Below, one piece after another: positions 51,238-61,678 of a stretch of DNA of 64,000 bases. The notes below the pieces were generated by a model that was not told the origin of the DNA, ran no database searches, and saw only the letters and a list, made by a program, of their open reading frames with translations. Numbering within the stretch: the first letter of the stretch is position 1; each line of letters begins with the position of its first letter. Origin of the DNA: AV40 sp035568175 (lineage in GTDB: Bacteria; Verrucomicrobiota; Verrucomicrobiia; Chthoniobacterales; UBA10450); assembly GCA_035568175.1 (NCBI GenBank), contig DATMON010000005.1, positions 124,001 through 188,000 of the forward strand. Direction: 5' to 3'. Made by a program: the position numbers and the translations under genes.

Positions 51238-52163
51238 GCATTTATTGGAACCGCAAAGACTTGCTCGGGCTGCGCGAATTGTCCGCGAACGAGATTAATT
51301 TCATTCTCGAAACCGCCGACGCCTTCAAACAAGTCGGCACTCGTGAGGTCAAAAAAGTTCCGGCGCTTCGCGGCAAAACGCTGATCAACTTCTTCGTTGA
51401 GCCGAGCACGCGGACACGCACTTCATTCGAACTGGCAGCTCACCGTCTCAGTGCGGACGTGATCAACATTTCCGCGACAACGTCGAGTCTGACCAAAGGC
51501 GAAACGCTCAAGGACACAGCACGGAATCTCCAGGCATTGCACGCCGACATTCTCGTCTTGCGCCACAGTTCTGCCGGCGCGCCGCAATTTCTGGCGGAGC
51601 GATTGAAATCGAGCGTGATCAATGCCGGCGACGGCGCGCACGAGCATCCCACTCAAGGGCTGCTCGATATCTACACGATCCGGGAGAAACGCGGCAAGAT
51701 CGACAACCTCCACGTCGTCATCATCGGCGACATTTTGTTCAGTCGCGTCGCGCGCTCTAACATTTTCGGCCTCACCAAGCTGGGCGCACGCGTCACACTC
51801 GTCGGACCAAGCACGCTGGTCCCGCGCGAGTTCGAAAAACTCGGTGTCGCAGTTTCAAACCAGATCGACAAAGTGCTGCCAGATGCCGATGTGGTAAATC
51901 TGTTGCGGATCCAGCACGAGCGTCAGCGTAAGGAATATTTCCCGGGAATCGGCGAATACACGACGTTGTTCGGTCTAACCAAAGAGCGCGCCAAACTCCT
52001 AAAACCGGATTGTCTCGTCATGCATCCGGGCCCGATCAATCGCGGCGTCGAAATCGACAGCGAAGTCGCGGACGGATTGCAAAGCGTCATTCTCGATCAA
52101 GTCACTAACGGTCTCGCCGTCCGTATGGCCGTTCTTTATCTCTGTGGGGGAATCGCTACGTGA
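51234..52163 (+). CDS. pyrB: Aspartate carbamoyltransferase catalytic subunit
   Basis: PyrB condenses carbamoyl phosphate and aspartate. The 309-residue protein has the carbamoyl-phosphate motif FVEPSTRTRTSFELA, GEHP-like HEHPTQGLLDIYTIRE, the LRIQHERQ region of the 240s loop and HPGPINRGVEI, which binds aspartate. No regulatory chain (PyrI) gene is near. The gene overlaps pyrR and pyrC by 4 nt each, so the three are an operon. Confidence 0.95.
   Translation: MSIYWNRKDLLGLRELSANEINFILETADAFKQVGTREVKKVPALRGKTLINFFVEPSTRTRTSFELAAHRLSADVINISATTSSLTKGETLKDTARNLQALHADILVLRHSSAGAPQFLAERLKSSVINAGDGAHEHPTQGLLDIYTIREKRGKIDNLHVVIIGDILFSRVARSNIFGLTKLGARVTLVGPSTLVPREFEKLGVAVSNQIDKVLPDADVVNLLRIQHERQRKEYFPGIGEYTTLFGLTKERAKLLKPDCLVMHPGPINRGVEIDSEVADGLQSVILDQVTNGLAVRMAVLYLCGGIAT
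51696..51707 (+). repeat. 12-mer copy with one mismatch
   Basis: AAGATCGACAAC, in frame as KIDN in pyrB. Confidence 0.4.
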
Positions 52164-53437
52164 GCGCGATGATTATTCGCAACGGCCGGGTGATCGATCC
52201 GGCGAACAAGCGCGATGACGTTATCGATCTCGCGATGGTCGATGGAAAAATCTCGGAGCGGTCCGAGATCAGGAATCAAGAGACGGAAACGATTGACGCG
52301 AAGGGATTGATCGTTGCTCCGGGGTTGATCGATATGCACGTGCATTTGCGAGAGCCCGGGTTCGGACACAAGGAAACGATCGAATCCGGCGCCCGCGCTG
52401 CCGCGGCGGGTGGGTTCACCACGATTGTGTGCATGCCGAACACTTCGCCGGCAGCGGATAATCCAGCGACCATCGCGTGGATCAAAGATCGCGCGAAGGA
52501 AACCGCGGGTGTGAATATTTTACCGACCGGCGCGATCTCGAAGAACATCGCGGGCGAAGAGCTCGCTCTGATTGGTTCGTTAGGCCGGGCCGGCGTGGTC
52601 GCGATTACCGATGACGGGCATTGCGTCCAAAATCATGAGCTCATGCGGCGCGCGGTCGAGTACGCGCGCATGGTTGGATTGCCAGTGCTCGATCATTGCC
52701 AGGATTATAATCTAGTAGGCAACGGCGTGGTCAATGAAGGCTACTGGAGCACGCTACTCGGTTTGCCCGGCTGGCCGGCCGCAGGCGAAGAAGCAATCGT
52801 GATGCGGAACTTTTTGCTGGCCGAACTTTGCGATCATCACATTCACTGCCAGCACATCAGCGCCGCCGGCAGTGTGCGTCTCATCCGCGAAGCGCGGGCA
52901 CGCGGCGTGAAAATCAGCGGTGAAGTTTGCCCGCACCACATCGCGCTGACCGACGAGGCGATTCAAAATTTTGACACGAATTACAAAATGAATCCGCCGC
53001 TGCGCGCGAAAGCAGATGTCGATGCAATTTTAGAAGGAATCGCCGACGGCACATTGTCGATCCTGTGTTCGGATCACGCCCCGCATGCCGGGTTCGAAAA
53101 AGAAGTGGAGTTCGATCAGGCGCCGTTCGGCATTGTTGGGCTCGAGACTGAGCTCGGTTTGTTTATCGATCTTCTCGTACACAAACATCGCAAGATCGAC
53201 ATCAAGCGCCTGATCAAGATGTACACCGTTGAGCCCGCTAAACTCCTTAATCTCGATGCCGGAACATTGTCGGCCGGCGCGCCGGCTGACGTCACATTGA
53301 TCGATCCGGACTTGGACTGGACTGTGAAGATCGACCAGTTCCAATCCCTGTCGCGCAATTCCCCGTTCGATGGCTGGAAGTTAAAGGGACGAGCTGTGCG
53401 AACGATTGTCGGAGGAAAAACCGTTTGGTCGTTGTAG
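52160..53437 (+). CDS. pyrC: Dihydroorotase (class I amidohydrolase)
   Basis: PyrC closes carbamoyl aspartate to dihydroorotate. The 425-residue protein is of the long bacterial (multifunctional-type) class. Metal ligands are in LIDMHVHLREPGFGHKETIE; LDHCQDYN and HCQHISAAGSVRL contribute more His. The catalytic Asp is in ILCSDHAPH. It begins with a GTG overlapping the pyrB stop (GTGA). One exact 12-mer near the 3' end codes KIDI. A small hairpin follows the stop. Confidence 0.94.
   Translation: MSAMIIRNGRVIDPANKRDDVIDLAMVDGKISERSEIRNQETETIDAKGLIVAPGLIDMHVHLREPGFGHKETIESGARAAAAGGFTTIVCMPNTSPAADNPATIAWIKDRAKETAGVNILPTGAISKNIAGEELALIGSLGRAGVVAITDDGHCVQNHELMRRAVEYARMVGLPVLDHCQDYNLVGNGVVNEGYWSTLLGLPGWPAAGEEAIVMRNFLLAELCDHHIHCQHISAAGSVRLIREARARGVKISGEVCPHHIALTDEAIQNFDTNYKMNPPLRAKADVDAILEGIADGTLSILCSDHAPHAGFEKEVEFDQAPFGIVGLETELGLFIDLLVHKHRKIDIKRLIKMYTVEPAKLLNLDAGTLSAGAPADVTLIDPDLDWTVKIDQFQSLSRNSPFDGWKLKGRAVRTIVGGKTVWSL
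53192..53203 (+). repeat. AAGATCGACATC 12-mer, exact copy
   Basis: GCAAGATCGACATC, in frame as KIDI in pyrC (HRKIDIKRL). Confidence 0.7.
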
Positions 53438-53459
53438 CTGCCGCCGTCTCTGGTGGCAG
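53438..53459. repeat. GTAGCTGCCGCC hairpin after pyrC
   Basis: CTGCCGCC pairs with GGTGGCAG (one G-T) around GTCTCT, directly after the pyrC stop. It begins with GTAGC like the repeats at 38967 and 63859. It may be a terminator or a short dispersed repeat. Confidence 0.4.
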
Positions 53460-53468
53460 TCTCAAGCA

Positions 53469-53918
53469 TCAGCCTGAATATCCGCCGCTGATGTAGCTTT
53501 CCAAATGCGCGATGGTCGCGCTCTGGCAGGAGATCACGTGCTTCACCAGGTCGCCGATGGAAATAATCCCGATCACTTTGCCGCCTTCGACCACCGGCAG
53601 GTGACGAATGTGTTTCTCGGTCATTAAGCGCAGGCATTCATCAACGCTTTCTCCGGGCTTCGTTGTCGAAACATTCGACGACATGATTTCATCAACCCGG
53701 GTCTCCTTGGAGGATTTGCCACGGACAAAAACTTTTCGTGTGTAGTCGCGCTCGGAGATAACCCCGACCAGCTTTTCGCCTTTCATTACCAATAGCGCAC
53801 CGACGTTCTTGTCCGCCATCATTTCGATCGCCTTGAACACCGTCGCGTCCGGCCCGATCGAGAAAACATTGCCGCTCTTCTGGTTCAGGATTGCGCCGAT
53901 ATGTCCGCTTACATCCAT
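53469..53918 (-). CDS. Tandem CBS-domain protein
   Basis: From the ATG at 53918 the protein has 149 residues and two CBS motifs: GPDATVFKAIEMMADKNVGA with GEKLVGVISERDYTRKV, then KPGESVDECLRLMTEKHIRH with GKVIGIISIGDLVKHVI. CBS pairs bind adenosine nucleotides or S-adenosyl compounds and regulate partner proteins. No enzyme domain is attached. It is downstream of sufD on the same strand, with an 80-nt gap, and may belong to the same transcript. A longer frame to 54020 exists. Confidence 0.85.
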   Translation of the reverse strand: MDVSGHIGAILNQKSGNVFSIGPDATVFKAIEMMADKNVGALLVMKGEKLVGVISERDYTRKVFVRGKSSKETRVDEIMSSNVSTTKPGESVDECLRLMTEKHIRHLPVVEGGKVIGIISIGDLVKHVISCQSATIAHLESYISGGYSG

Positions 53919-53997
53919 GGCAGTTGAAAAGGGAAACCAAAATACAACAGCCCCAACCGGCGATGCAAAAGAATTCTCCGAACGGCGGAGCCACCAG

Positions 53998-55317
53998 CTA
54001 CCGCGCAAATTTTCGGTCAATCAAACTTCGCAAATGGTCAGCTATGGCCGGTTGATCCAGCCGCTGGATGACTTCGTTTAAGAACCCGGTGACGATGAGG
54101 CGTTGGGCGACTTTTGTCGGGATGCCACGCGAATGGAGATAAAACATTTCGTCTTCGTTGATTTGGCCGGAAGTGGCACCGTGGGTGCAACGGACGTTGT
54201 CCGCCAGAATTTCGAGGCCGGGCATTGAGTTCGCTTCGGAATCATCGCTCAGCAAGAGATTGCGAACTTTTTGATAGGCATCGGTGAAATGGGCGTGCGG
54301 CTCCACCCGAATCAATCCGCCGAACGTGGAGCGGGCACGATCGTCGAGGGCATTCTTGTAAAGCAGATCGCTGGCGGTATGCGGCGAGATGTGGTCTTGC
54401 AACGTGCGCGCGTCGAATTCCTGCTCGTTCGTTGCGACTGCGACCGCAAGCAAATCACTCCGCGCGCCTTCGCCCACGAGTCGGCTCAGACTTTCGAACC
54501 GCGAATACCTGGAACCCAGATTCAGATTCAAACTCATGGCGGACGCGTCGTGATCGACCGTGGTCGTGTTCATTTGAAGCGCGACGACGTTCTCTCCCCA
54601 GTTTTGCGCGCAAACGTAAGTGACCTTGGCCCCTGGGCCGGCGATCAAGTCGTTTACTCCGCAAGCGAAGCCGGTCGCGCGCGCATCGCAGGAGCGGAAA
54701 TGTTCTACGACGGTAACCTTGGCCAATTCGTCAGTGATGAGCAACAGGTGGGGGAAAACGGAGACACCGTCGCCGCGCAACCAGTGAAAGATCTCGATCG
54801 GTTGTTCGATCTCGACACCGCGCGGGACGAAAAGAAATGTTCCCGATGAAACGAGCGCCTGATGAAGTGCGGCGAATTTGGCCGAGCCCAAAACCGCCGG
54901 TTGCGACATGAAATATTTTCGGAAAAGATCGGCGTGCTCGACCATCGCGCGTTCGAGCGGCTGAAAAATCACGCCTCGCTTCTTCAAGTCGTCGGAAACG
55001 ACATTGCGCTCGATCAGCTGATCGCCGGCAAAAATCAGACGAGCTGCGAATTCGCCCAGGCCGCGAGAGTATTTTAAAACATTGGCGCGATCATCATCCG
55101 AAAGCGCGGGGCTGAACTTGAATGGCGCGAGATCGAGAAGATCGACATTGGAAAAGCGCCAGGGCTGATCTTTGCGGGTCGGCCGCGGGATCGATTCGAA
55201 TTTTTCCCACGCGGCTGCCTGTTGTTCCCGAAACCAATCGGGCAAATCGCGCGACCCGATCTGACCCGAAAGGATTCCTTTCGAGCTTACGGTTTCAGCA
55301 TGAGCGATTGAGGACAT
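53998..55317 (-). CDS. sufD: Fe-S cluster assembly scaffold subunit SufD
   Basis: SufD pairs with SufB in the SufBC2D complex that builds iron-sulfur clusters. The 439-residue protein has the beta-helix core with HFRSCDARATGFACGVNDLI, NWGENVVALQMNTTTVDHDA and FGGLIRVEPHAHFTDAYQKV. The C-terminal block ADNVRCTHGATSGQINEDEM (including the conserved CTHGAT) is typical of SufD/SufB. It is the third gene after sufC and sufB. The gene contains a one-mismatch 12-mer. Confidence 0.92.
   Translation of the reverse strand: MSSIAHAETVSSKGILSGQIGSRDLPDWFREQQAAAWEKFESIPRPTRKDQPWRFSNVDLLDLAPFKFSPALSDDDRANVLKYSRGLGEFAARLIFAGDQLIERNVVSDDLKKRGVIFQPLERAMVEHADLFRKYFMSQPAVLGSAKFAALHQALVSSGTFLFVPRGVEIEQPIEIFHWLRGDGVSVFPHLLLITDELAKVTVVEHFRSCDARATGFACGVNDLIAGPGAKVTYVCAQNWGENVVALQMNTTTVDHDASAMSLNLNLGSRYSRFESLSRLVGEGARSDLLAVAVATNEQEFDARTLQDHISPHTASDLLYKNALDDRARSTFGGLIRVEPHAHFTDAYQKVRNLLLSDDSEANSMPGLEILADNVRCTHGATSGQINEDEMFYLHSRGIPTKVAQRLIVTGFLNEVIQRLDQPAIADHLRSLIDRKFAR
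55138..55149 (+). repeat. 12-mer copy with one mismatch
   Basis: AAGATCGACATT; on the coding strand of sufD the complement reads NVDL. Confidence 0.4.
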
Positions 55318-55355
55318 TGTCGATGTTAGACGGAAACGGCGGTCCGCAGACCGCC

Positions 55356-55367
55356 GATGTCGATCTT
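55356..55367 (-). repeat. AAGATCGACATC 12-mer, exact intergenic copy (minus strand)
   Basis: Exact copy between sufB and sufD, 13 nt after the sufB stop and in the orientation of the operon. Confidence 0.7.
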
Positions 55368-55380
55368 GTTTCCGGGAAAA

Positions 55381-56790
<1,410 letters not shown>

Positions 56791-56798
56791 TGTCCATC

Positions 56799-57566
56799 TT
56801 ATCTGGTCAGCACTGGTTCATCCGCTCCCGCCCGCGCCCAATCGTAACCTCGCTCCTCGAGCTCAAGCGCCAAATCCTTGCCCCCGCTGCGCACGATCCG
56901 GCCCTGAACCATAACATGAACATGGTCCGGAACGATGTAATTCAAAAGTCTTTGATAATGCGTAATCAAAAGGACGCCCAGGTTCGGTCCCCGCATCGTA
57001 TTTACGCCGCGAGCGACCACCTTGAGCGCATCGATGTCGAGCCCGCTGTCGGTCTCGTCGAGAACCGCGTACTTCGGTTCGAGCATGGCAAGCTGCAAAA
57101 TTTCCGTCCGCTTCTTTTCACCACCAGAAAAACCTTCGTTGACCGCGCGCGATGTGAACGAGCGATCCATGCCGAGCAGTTCCATTTTTTCGTAGAGCCG
57201 CGCGTAATACTCGGTCGCCTCGAGTTCTTCGCCTTCTGGCAAACGCGATTGGAGCGCGGCTCGGAGGAAATTCGCAATCGTGACTCCAGGAACTTCGCTT
57301 GGATACTGGAAGGCGAGAAAAAGGCCTTTACGGGCGCGATCATCCGCCTCGAGAGCTAGGAGATCTTCGCCGTCCATCGTGATCTTGCCTTTTGTCACAT
57401 GATAATCGGGATGGCCGGCGATCACCTTGGCAAGCGTGCTTTTTCCGGAACCGTTCGGGCCCATGACGGCGTGAACCTCACCGCGAGGCACGGCCAGACT
57501 CAGACCGCGGACGATCTGCTGATCGCCGATGGCGATATGGAGGTTTTCAACACGAAGCTCGTTCAT
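56799..57566 (-). CDS. sufC: Fe-S assembly ATPase SufC
   Basis: SufC is the ABC-type ATPase of the Suf complex. From the ATG at 57566 it has 255 residues: Walker A VMGPNGSGKSTLAKVIAG, the Q loop FLAFQYPSEVPG, the signature FSGGEKKRTEILQLAMLEPK, Walker B YAVLDETDSGLDIDAL and the H loop ITHYQRLL. The frame is open further upstream to 57959, but that part is unrelated. It is the first gene of the suf operon, facing away from the receiver-domain gene at 57724. Confidence 0.95.
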   Translation of the reverse strand: MNELRVENLHIAIGDQQIVRGLSLAVPRGEVHAVMGPNGSGKSTLAKVIAGHPDYHVTKGKITMDGEDLLALEADDRARKGLFLAFQYPSEVPGVTIANFLRAALQSRLPEGEELEATEYYARLYEKMELLGMDRSFTSRAVNEGFSGGEKKRTEILQLAMLEPKYAVLDETDSGLDIDALKVVARGVNTMRGPNLGVLLITHYQRLLNYIVPDHVHVMVQGRIVRSGGKDLALELEERGYDWARAGADEPVLTR

Positions 57567-57723
57567 AGAGAGGGGGACTGAAATATAAGGCGATTCGGGC
57601 CGATAGCGAATGGGATTTCGTCTCTTGGAGTCTCTTGAGCTTGCGATCGGGCGCGCCATGTTGGCACACCCCGTTATTATAATTTCTATTAAAAGGCATC
57701 CCGATTGCTGCAAATGGGAGACG

Positions 57724-58455
57724 GTGAACTCTGAAGGCAAATCGCCCCGTCCGTCGCGTAAGTCCGTTTCGAAAGAATCGGTCTCAAAAGCGACGAGCGA
57801 ACTGAACAACTTGTTGCAGATCATTTCCGGCACCAGCGCCGAGATCGGTAACTTGTGGGAAGGCAGTGAAGATTCGGAGCAATATCTTAATATGCTGCGC
57901 TCGAGCATTGACCGCGCGGAAGCGGTCGCCGCGCAATTGGCCAAAGAGGCTGGGGGCACCGATCAAAAGGTGCTGATGCATCCCGAGCTCGAGTCGTTCT
58001 TGAAACCGAAGACGATCAGCGAAATGCCGCGAGCGAAGCCGACGATTCTCGTGGTCGACGACGAATCGATGGCGCTGGTTTTGATTAAGCGTTTGCTGAG
58101 CGAAGCAGGTTACCAAGTTGTGACTGCGCAATCGGGATTTGAAGCTCTCGATCTCTTTCGACGGCAGCCCCAGACATTCCAATTGGTTCTGCTCGACCTG
58201 ACGATGCCCTTCATGGATGGAGAAGAGACGTTTCATCGGCTGCGCGAAATTCGGGCCAACATACCCGTCGTTCTATGCACCGGATTTATCCGACAAGATC
58301 GACTCGACCGATTGATGAAGGATGGAATCGCGGGATTTTTGCGAAAGCCACTCGCGCCCGATGAGATTGTCGATCATGTCCGCGGCGTTCTGGACAGTTT
58401 GAAATACGCCAAAATTGACACCGCTCTGCCGGATAGCTCGTCCCTCGCGAGCTGA
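57724..58455 (+). CDS. Receiver protein with kinase-dimerisation-like N-terminus
   Basis: From GTG 57724 (GGGAGA upstream) the protein has 243 residues. Residues 20-85 (SELNNLLQIISGTSAEIGNL and the helix SSIDRAEAVAAQLAKEAGG) resemble the HisKA dimerisation helices of hybrid kinases, but the expected His before NNLL is absent. The receiver domain follows (ILVVDDESMALVLIK; phospho-acceptor in VLLDLTMPFMDGEET; Lys in FLRKPLAP). There is no ATPase domain. It may be an accessory regulator that docks on the histidine kinase encoded 12 nt downstream. A frame from 57610 is open but less likely. Confidence 0.75.
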   Translation: MNSEGKSPRPSRKSVSKESVSKATSELNNLLQIISGTSAEIGNLWEGSEDSEQYLNMLRSSIDRAEAVAAQLAKEAGGTDQKVLMHPELESFLKPKTISEMPRAKPTILVVDDESMALVLIKRLLSEAGYQVVTAQSGFEALDLFRRQPQTFQLVLLDLTMPFMDGEETFHRLREIRANIPVVLCTGFIRQDRLDRLMKDGIAGFLRKPLAPDEIVDHVRGVLDSLKYAKIDTALPDSSSLAS

Positions 58456-58466
58456 TTTTGAATTGA

Positions 58467-59594
58467 ATGAGAGCCAGTGCCCGGGCCCGAGCCGTCGAGC
58501 GATTCCACGATAATCGCCTTTTTGAAGGAGTTGATGCTAAGATCATCGAGCGCATCGCGCCCAAAATTGGAGTCCTTCGAAAGAAAACCGGTGAAGTTAT
58601 TTTTCGCGAAGGCGAACCGGGCGACTCGCTTTACCTGGTAGGCAAGGGCTGCGTTAAAATTGCGAAGGCGGGAGACGGCGTCGAGCATGAAATCCTCGAC
58701 TACGTTGATCAGGGAAATTTCTTTGGCGCAACGGCGCTCTTGGCAGGCACGCCGCATTTTACCACTGCGACCGCGGTTAAGCCGGCCCTGATAGGCGCAC
58801 TCACCGAAGACACGTTTCAGGAAATCCTTGAGCTGTCCCCAAGCCGATTGCACATGAATTTTCTGCGCGCCATCACCGCGCGCGTGCGCAGCGCCAACGC
58901 CCATTTCATGCGCGAAACGATGCGAGCGGAAAGACTCCGCGTGGCCGGCGCGATCGCCAACGCAATGATTCATGATTTGAAAAACCCGGTTTGCATCGCG
59001 CGCTGTTGTTCGGACTTGATCGCCAGCGAATCGGCCGATCCGCATCTGCGCGAGCTAAGCAAGATGCTCACCGACACGGTAAATGGCATCCTCGGAATGA
59101 CCTTGGACCTGCTCGATTACACCCGCGGTTCGGTTTTAGTCAGCAAGCGATCGGTTTCGATCTGGCGGCTGCTGGACGAACTGAATCGCCACTCGCTGCA
59201 CCTTCTCCCGAGCAAGAACATCGAGTTCGTCAAACACATCCGTTACCAGGGCAACATCGACGTCGACCTTGGAAGATTCTCTCGCGCAGTCGGTCATGTG
59301 ATCGAGAACGCGATGCAAGCGATGTCACGTGGAGGCTTTCTCACCGTCACGATCGATGCCTTGGAGAACCAGGTGGTCCTGCGGATTTCCGATACTGGCG
59401 GGGGAATCGCTCCCGAACTGATGTCGACATTGTTCGAGCCTTTCGAACGTTACCGCGATTCACACGCAAATGGCATCGGTCTGGCAGTGACAAAAGCGAT
59501 TGTCGAGGAACACGGCGGGAAAATTTCAGTTCGGAGCGTTGTCGGCAAAGGCACCACCGTCGACATTCGGCTGCCGAAGCCAACCGGCGAATAA
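58467..59594 (+). CDS. Cyclic-nucleotide-domain sensor histidine kinase
   Basis: Residues 15-135 form a cNMP-binding domain (VIFREGEPGDSLYLVGKGCV; GNFFGATALLAGTPHFTTAT). Residues 155-220 form a HisKA-like domain with the phospho-acceptor His169 in IANAMIHDLKNPVCIARCCS. The HATPase domain has VIENAMQAMSRGGFLTVTID, LRISDTGGGIAPELMS and NGIGLAVTKAIVEEHGG. No membrane helix is present, so it is cytoplasmic and probably responds to a nucleotide second messenger or a redox/ligand signal. The closely spaced upstream receiver protein is the natural partner. Confidence 0.88.
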   Translation: MRASARARAVERFHDNRLFEGVDAKIIERIAPKIGVLRKKTGEVIFREGEPGDSLYLVGKGCVKIAKAGDGVEHEILDYVDQGNFFGATALLAGTPHFTTATAVKPALIGALTEDTFQEILELSPSRLHMNFLRAITARVRSANAHFMRETMRAERLRVAGAIANAMIHDLKNPVCIARCCSDLIASESADPHLRELSKMLTDTVNGILGMTLDLLDYTRGSVLVSKRSVSIWRLLDELNRHSLHLLPSKNIEFVKHIRYQGNIDVDLGRFSRAVGHVIENAMQAMSRGGFLTVTIDALENQVVLRISDTGGGIAPELMSTLFEPFERYRDSHANGIGLAVTKAIVEEHGGKISVRSVVGKGTTVDIRLPKPTGE

Positions 59595-59661
59595 TTGCAC
59601 GCGCAATCGAGCGCGCTACCGTTGCCAGCTAAGCTCAGCGTCGAAACGCTCGCTGTTTCTT

Positions 59662-59735
59662 TGCCCTGTGGTGTAACGGTAACACAGCGCCCTTTGGAGG
59701 CGTTATTCATGGTTCGAATCCATGCGGGGCAGCCA
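59662..59735 (+). tRNA. tRNA-Gln (TTG)
   Basis: The gene begins TGCCCTG and ends CGGGGCA, G and an encoded CCA (one G-T pair in the acceptor stem). The D arm is GTGGTGTAACGGTAACAC. The anticodon stem GCGCC/GGCGT closes CTTTGGA, giving anticodon TTG (Gln, CAA). The T arm contains GGTTCGAATCC. It lies between the kinase gene and the convergent chitosanase gene. Confidence 0.93.
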
Positions 59736-59785
59736 TTCCGAGAAATTTGCGAAGTACTTCCAGCGCCCGCGGTGTATTTACCCGC

Positions 59786-61144
59786 CTACCCGCCTGGCGT
59801 CGGGCTGGCGATCGGGAACGCGAATGTCGCTGAAGGTGATGCTGGCGGCGAACCAAAAGGCGAAGGCGATGTTGGCGATGGCGAAACCATTGGACTTGGC
59901 GAAGGGGTCGGCGTTGGCGGCGGTGGAATAATATTTTCCCAATGATGGAGCGGCTCAGTCGCGCCCCCAATTTCGTCGACCAATTTTTGACAGGTTGCCT
60001 GGAGTTTTTCCAAATCGGGCGGGCCAAACTGCGGATCGCCAGTCCCCGGAAAAATCAGATACGTCACTTTTAGATCGCTCACCGGTCGGTTGTAAGCCGT
60101 CGCCTGCGGATTAACTTGCTTTGCGATCCGAAACGACGCTTCACCCACTTTATCGTTAGGCCCAATGTCGCCGACGATCGCCGGATAAATTCCATCGCCG
60201 AAAACTACCAGCGCGTAATCTCCGGTCTTGACCGCATCGCGTCCGTGCGTGAACGCGCCCGGAATCACGATGTAAGGATCGGTCGTGCCGATGAGGAAAC
60301 TGAATTTCTTGAGCGTGGCCACTTCCGTGCGCAATTGCGTAATCGCGTTGCGCAGATCGCGTTTCCGATCGGGCGAGGTGGTCTTCGCGGCGAACTCGTC
60401 TTCCGCGCGTTTCAATCGCTCTTCCGTCCCGGCGAGATAGGGATTGGGCGCCGTCGTTTTCTTTGCCCACTTGAAACTGGTAAATGGTTTGAAGTTGGTC
60501 GGCGCGCCCGTGCCAATCGGCATCCGGTCGCCATCTGAGCCGTCGGCATCGACGTCCATGTCGGCTTGCAATAACAGCGCCTTGCGATGCGTTTGCGGAT
60601 GCTCCAATTGCAGGATGGTTTGGCAATCGAAGAAATTGTGACGCGAGAGAACCAGGTCCAACCGGACGAGATTTTCGTGCAGCATTCTGACCTTTGTGTT
60701 GTAAAGCTCGGTAAAGAGCGGCGAGACCGAATCAGGACCCGCCATCGCGGTGAGGCCCGGTAACAGTTCCGGCAATCGCGGGGTGACTTTCGCCAGTTCT
60801 TCGATCGTCCGATTCGGCGTCGGCACGCGCGCATTCAATTTCAAATCGAGAACATAACTTTCAGGATCGACACGTTCGGTCGACGCGTCCGCGCCGGGCG
60901 TGGTTTCAACACTCGAATGAAGTGTGATGCCGTTAAACAAACGGCCAGTGTCGAGTTTGCCAACGATCGGCGGAGGGCGCGTCGGGATTGGCTCCGGCGT
61001 CGGCGAAGTTGTCGTCGGACCTTCCCGCGGCGCGAAGTACTGCAAGCGCTCCTGTGAAATCCAGCGATACAGGATCACGGCGAAAATCGCCGTCGCCAAA
61101 AGAACGACGATCCTCCGCAACGTGCCCAGACGAAGTCTTGCCAC
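59786..61144 (-). CDS. GH75-type chitosanase, membrane-anchored
   Basis: The N-terminus has one membrane helix or uncleaved signal (RRIVVLLATAIFAVILYRW), then a Pro/Thr-rich linker (TTTSPTPEPIPTRPPP). The catalytic part carries LLLQADMDVDADGSDGDRMP, FKPFTSFKWAKK, YIVIPGAFTHG and the block VVFGDGIYPAIVGDIGPNDK then VGEASFRIAK. In GH75 enzymes an Asp and a Glu 9 residues apart are catalytic; Asp326 and Glu335 fit. It likely cuts chitosan or partly deacetylated chitin. A Pro/Ser/Thr-rich tail ends the 452-residue protein. Confidence 0.78.
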   Translation of the reverse strand: MARLRLGTLRRIVVLLATAIFAVILYRWISQERLQYFAPREGPTTTSPTPEPIPTRPPPIVGKLDTGRLFNGITLHSSVETTPGADASTERVDPESYVLDLKLNARVPTPNRTIEELAKVTPRLPELLPGLTAMAGPDSVSPLFTELYNTKVRMLHENLVRLDLVLSRHNFFDCQTILQLEHPQTHRKALLLQADMDVDADGSDGDRMPIGTGAPTNFKPFTSFKWAKKTTAPNPYLAGTEERLKRAEDEFAAKTTSPDRKRDLRNAITQLRTEVATLKKFSFLIGTTDPYIVIPGAFTHGRDAVKTGDYALVVFGDGIYPAIVGDIGPNDKVGEASFRIAKQVNPQATAYNRPVSDLKVTYLIFPGTGDPQFGPPDLEKLQATCQKLVDEIGGATEPLHHWENIIPPPPTPTPSPSPMVSPSPTSPSPFGSPPASPSATFAFPIASPTPGG

Positions 61145-61148
61145 GGAA

Positions 61149-61466
61149 TTACTTCTTCAACCAGGCGACAATCGCCACGATGAGACCGATCACACTCAAG
61201 ATCGACATCAGGCCGGCGGGCATCATTTTACCGGTGCGGATAAGTTTTGGAACAAATTGCGCCGCGAGCAGAAGAGAAACAACGAATGCGGTGGCCAGTC
61301 CAGCCGCACGATGTTCCGTCAGAAGCGCGCCGGCGATGAGCAGCAACACACCGGTGATGGCACCGGCGATGATCGACGGCAGACTGCCGGCTTTCACGTA
61401 GCCGATAATCCCGCCGAGAATCGTCAGCGCACCGAAAATGAGGAAGTAAAGTTTGGTCGCGTCCAT
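61149..61466 (-). CDS. TMEM14-family small membrane protein
   Basis: From the ATG at 61466 the protein has 105 residues with four hydrophobic segments: LYFLIFGALTILGGIIGYVK, SIIAGAITGVLLLIAGALLT, ATAFVVSLLLAAQFV and MSILSVIGLIVAIVAWLKK. GYVKAGSxxS and the Gly-rich helices match the TMEM14/UPF0136 family, membrane proteins with transport-like or unknown roles. It is 4 nt from the chitosanase gene on the same strand. An exact 12-mer lies in its last third. Confidence 0.75.
   Translation of the reverse strand: MDATKLYFLIFGALTILGGIIGYVKAGSLPSIIAGAITGVLLLIAGALLTEHRAAGLATAFVVSLLLAAQFVPKLIRTGKMMPAGLMSILSVIGLIVAIVAWLKK
61198..61209 (+). repeat. AAGATCGACATC 12-mer, exact copy
   Basis: Exact copy in the TMEM14-like gene; that gene's strand reads ATGTCGATCTTG as MSIL. 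Confidence 0.65.
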
Positions 61467-61678
61467 ATTCGCCTGGTAGCGCACTCGTAATCCAACCGCT
61501 CGACACTGTCCAGCGGCGCGATCACTCCGTCCGCAGGTCTTCGATTTTCAACGCCGGATGAATTTCCCAACGGTCGAGCGCCAGGCATGATGATAACCTT
61601 CTTTGCTGAACCAACCGATCGAGGATCCCACATCAGTGTCGAGAAACGCTGCCAGCTTTTGAATTCTAATACGGCTGT

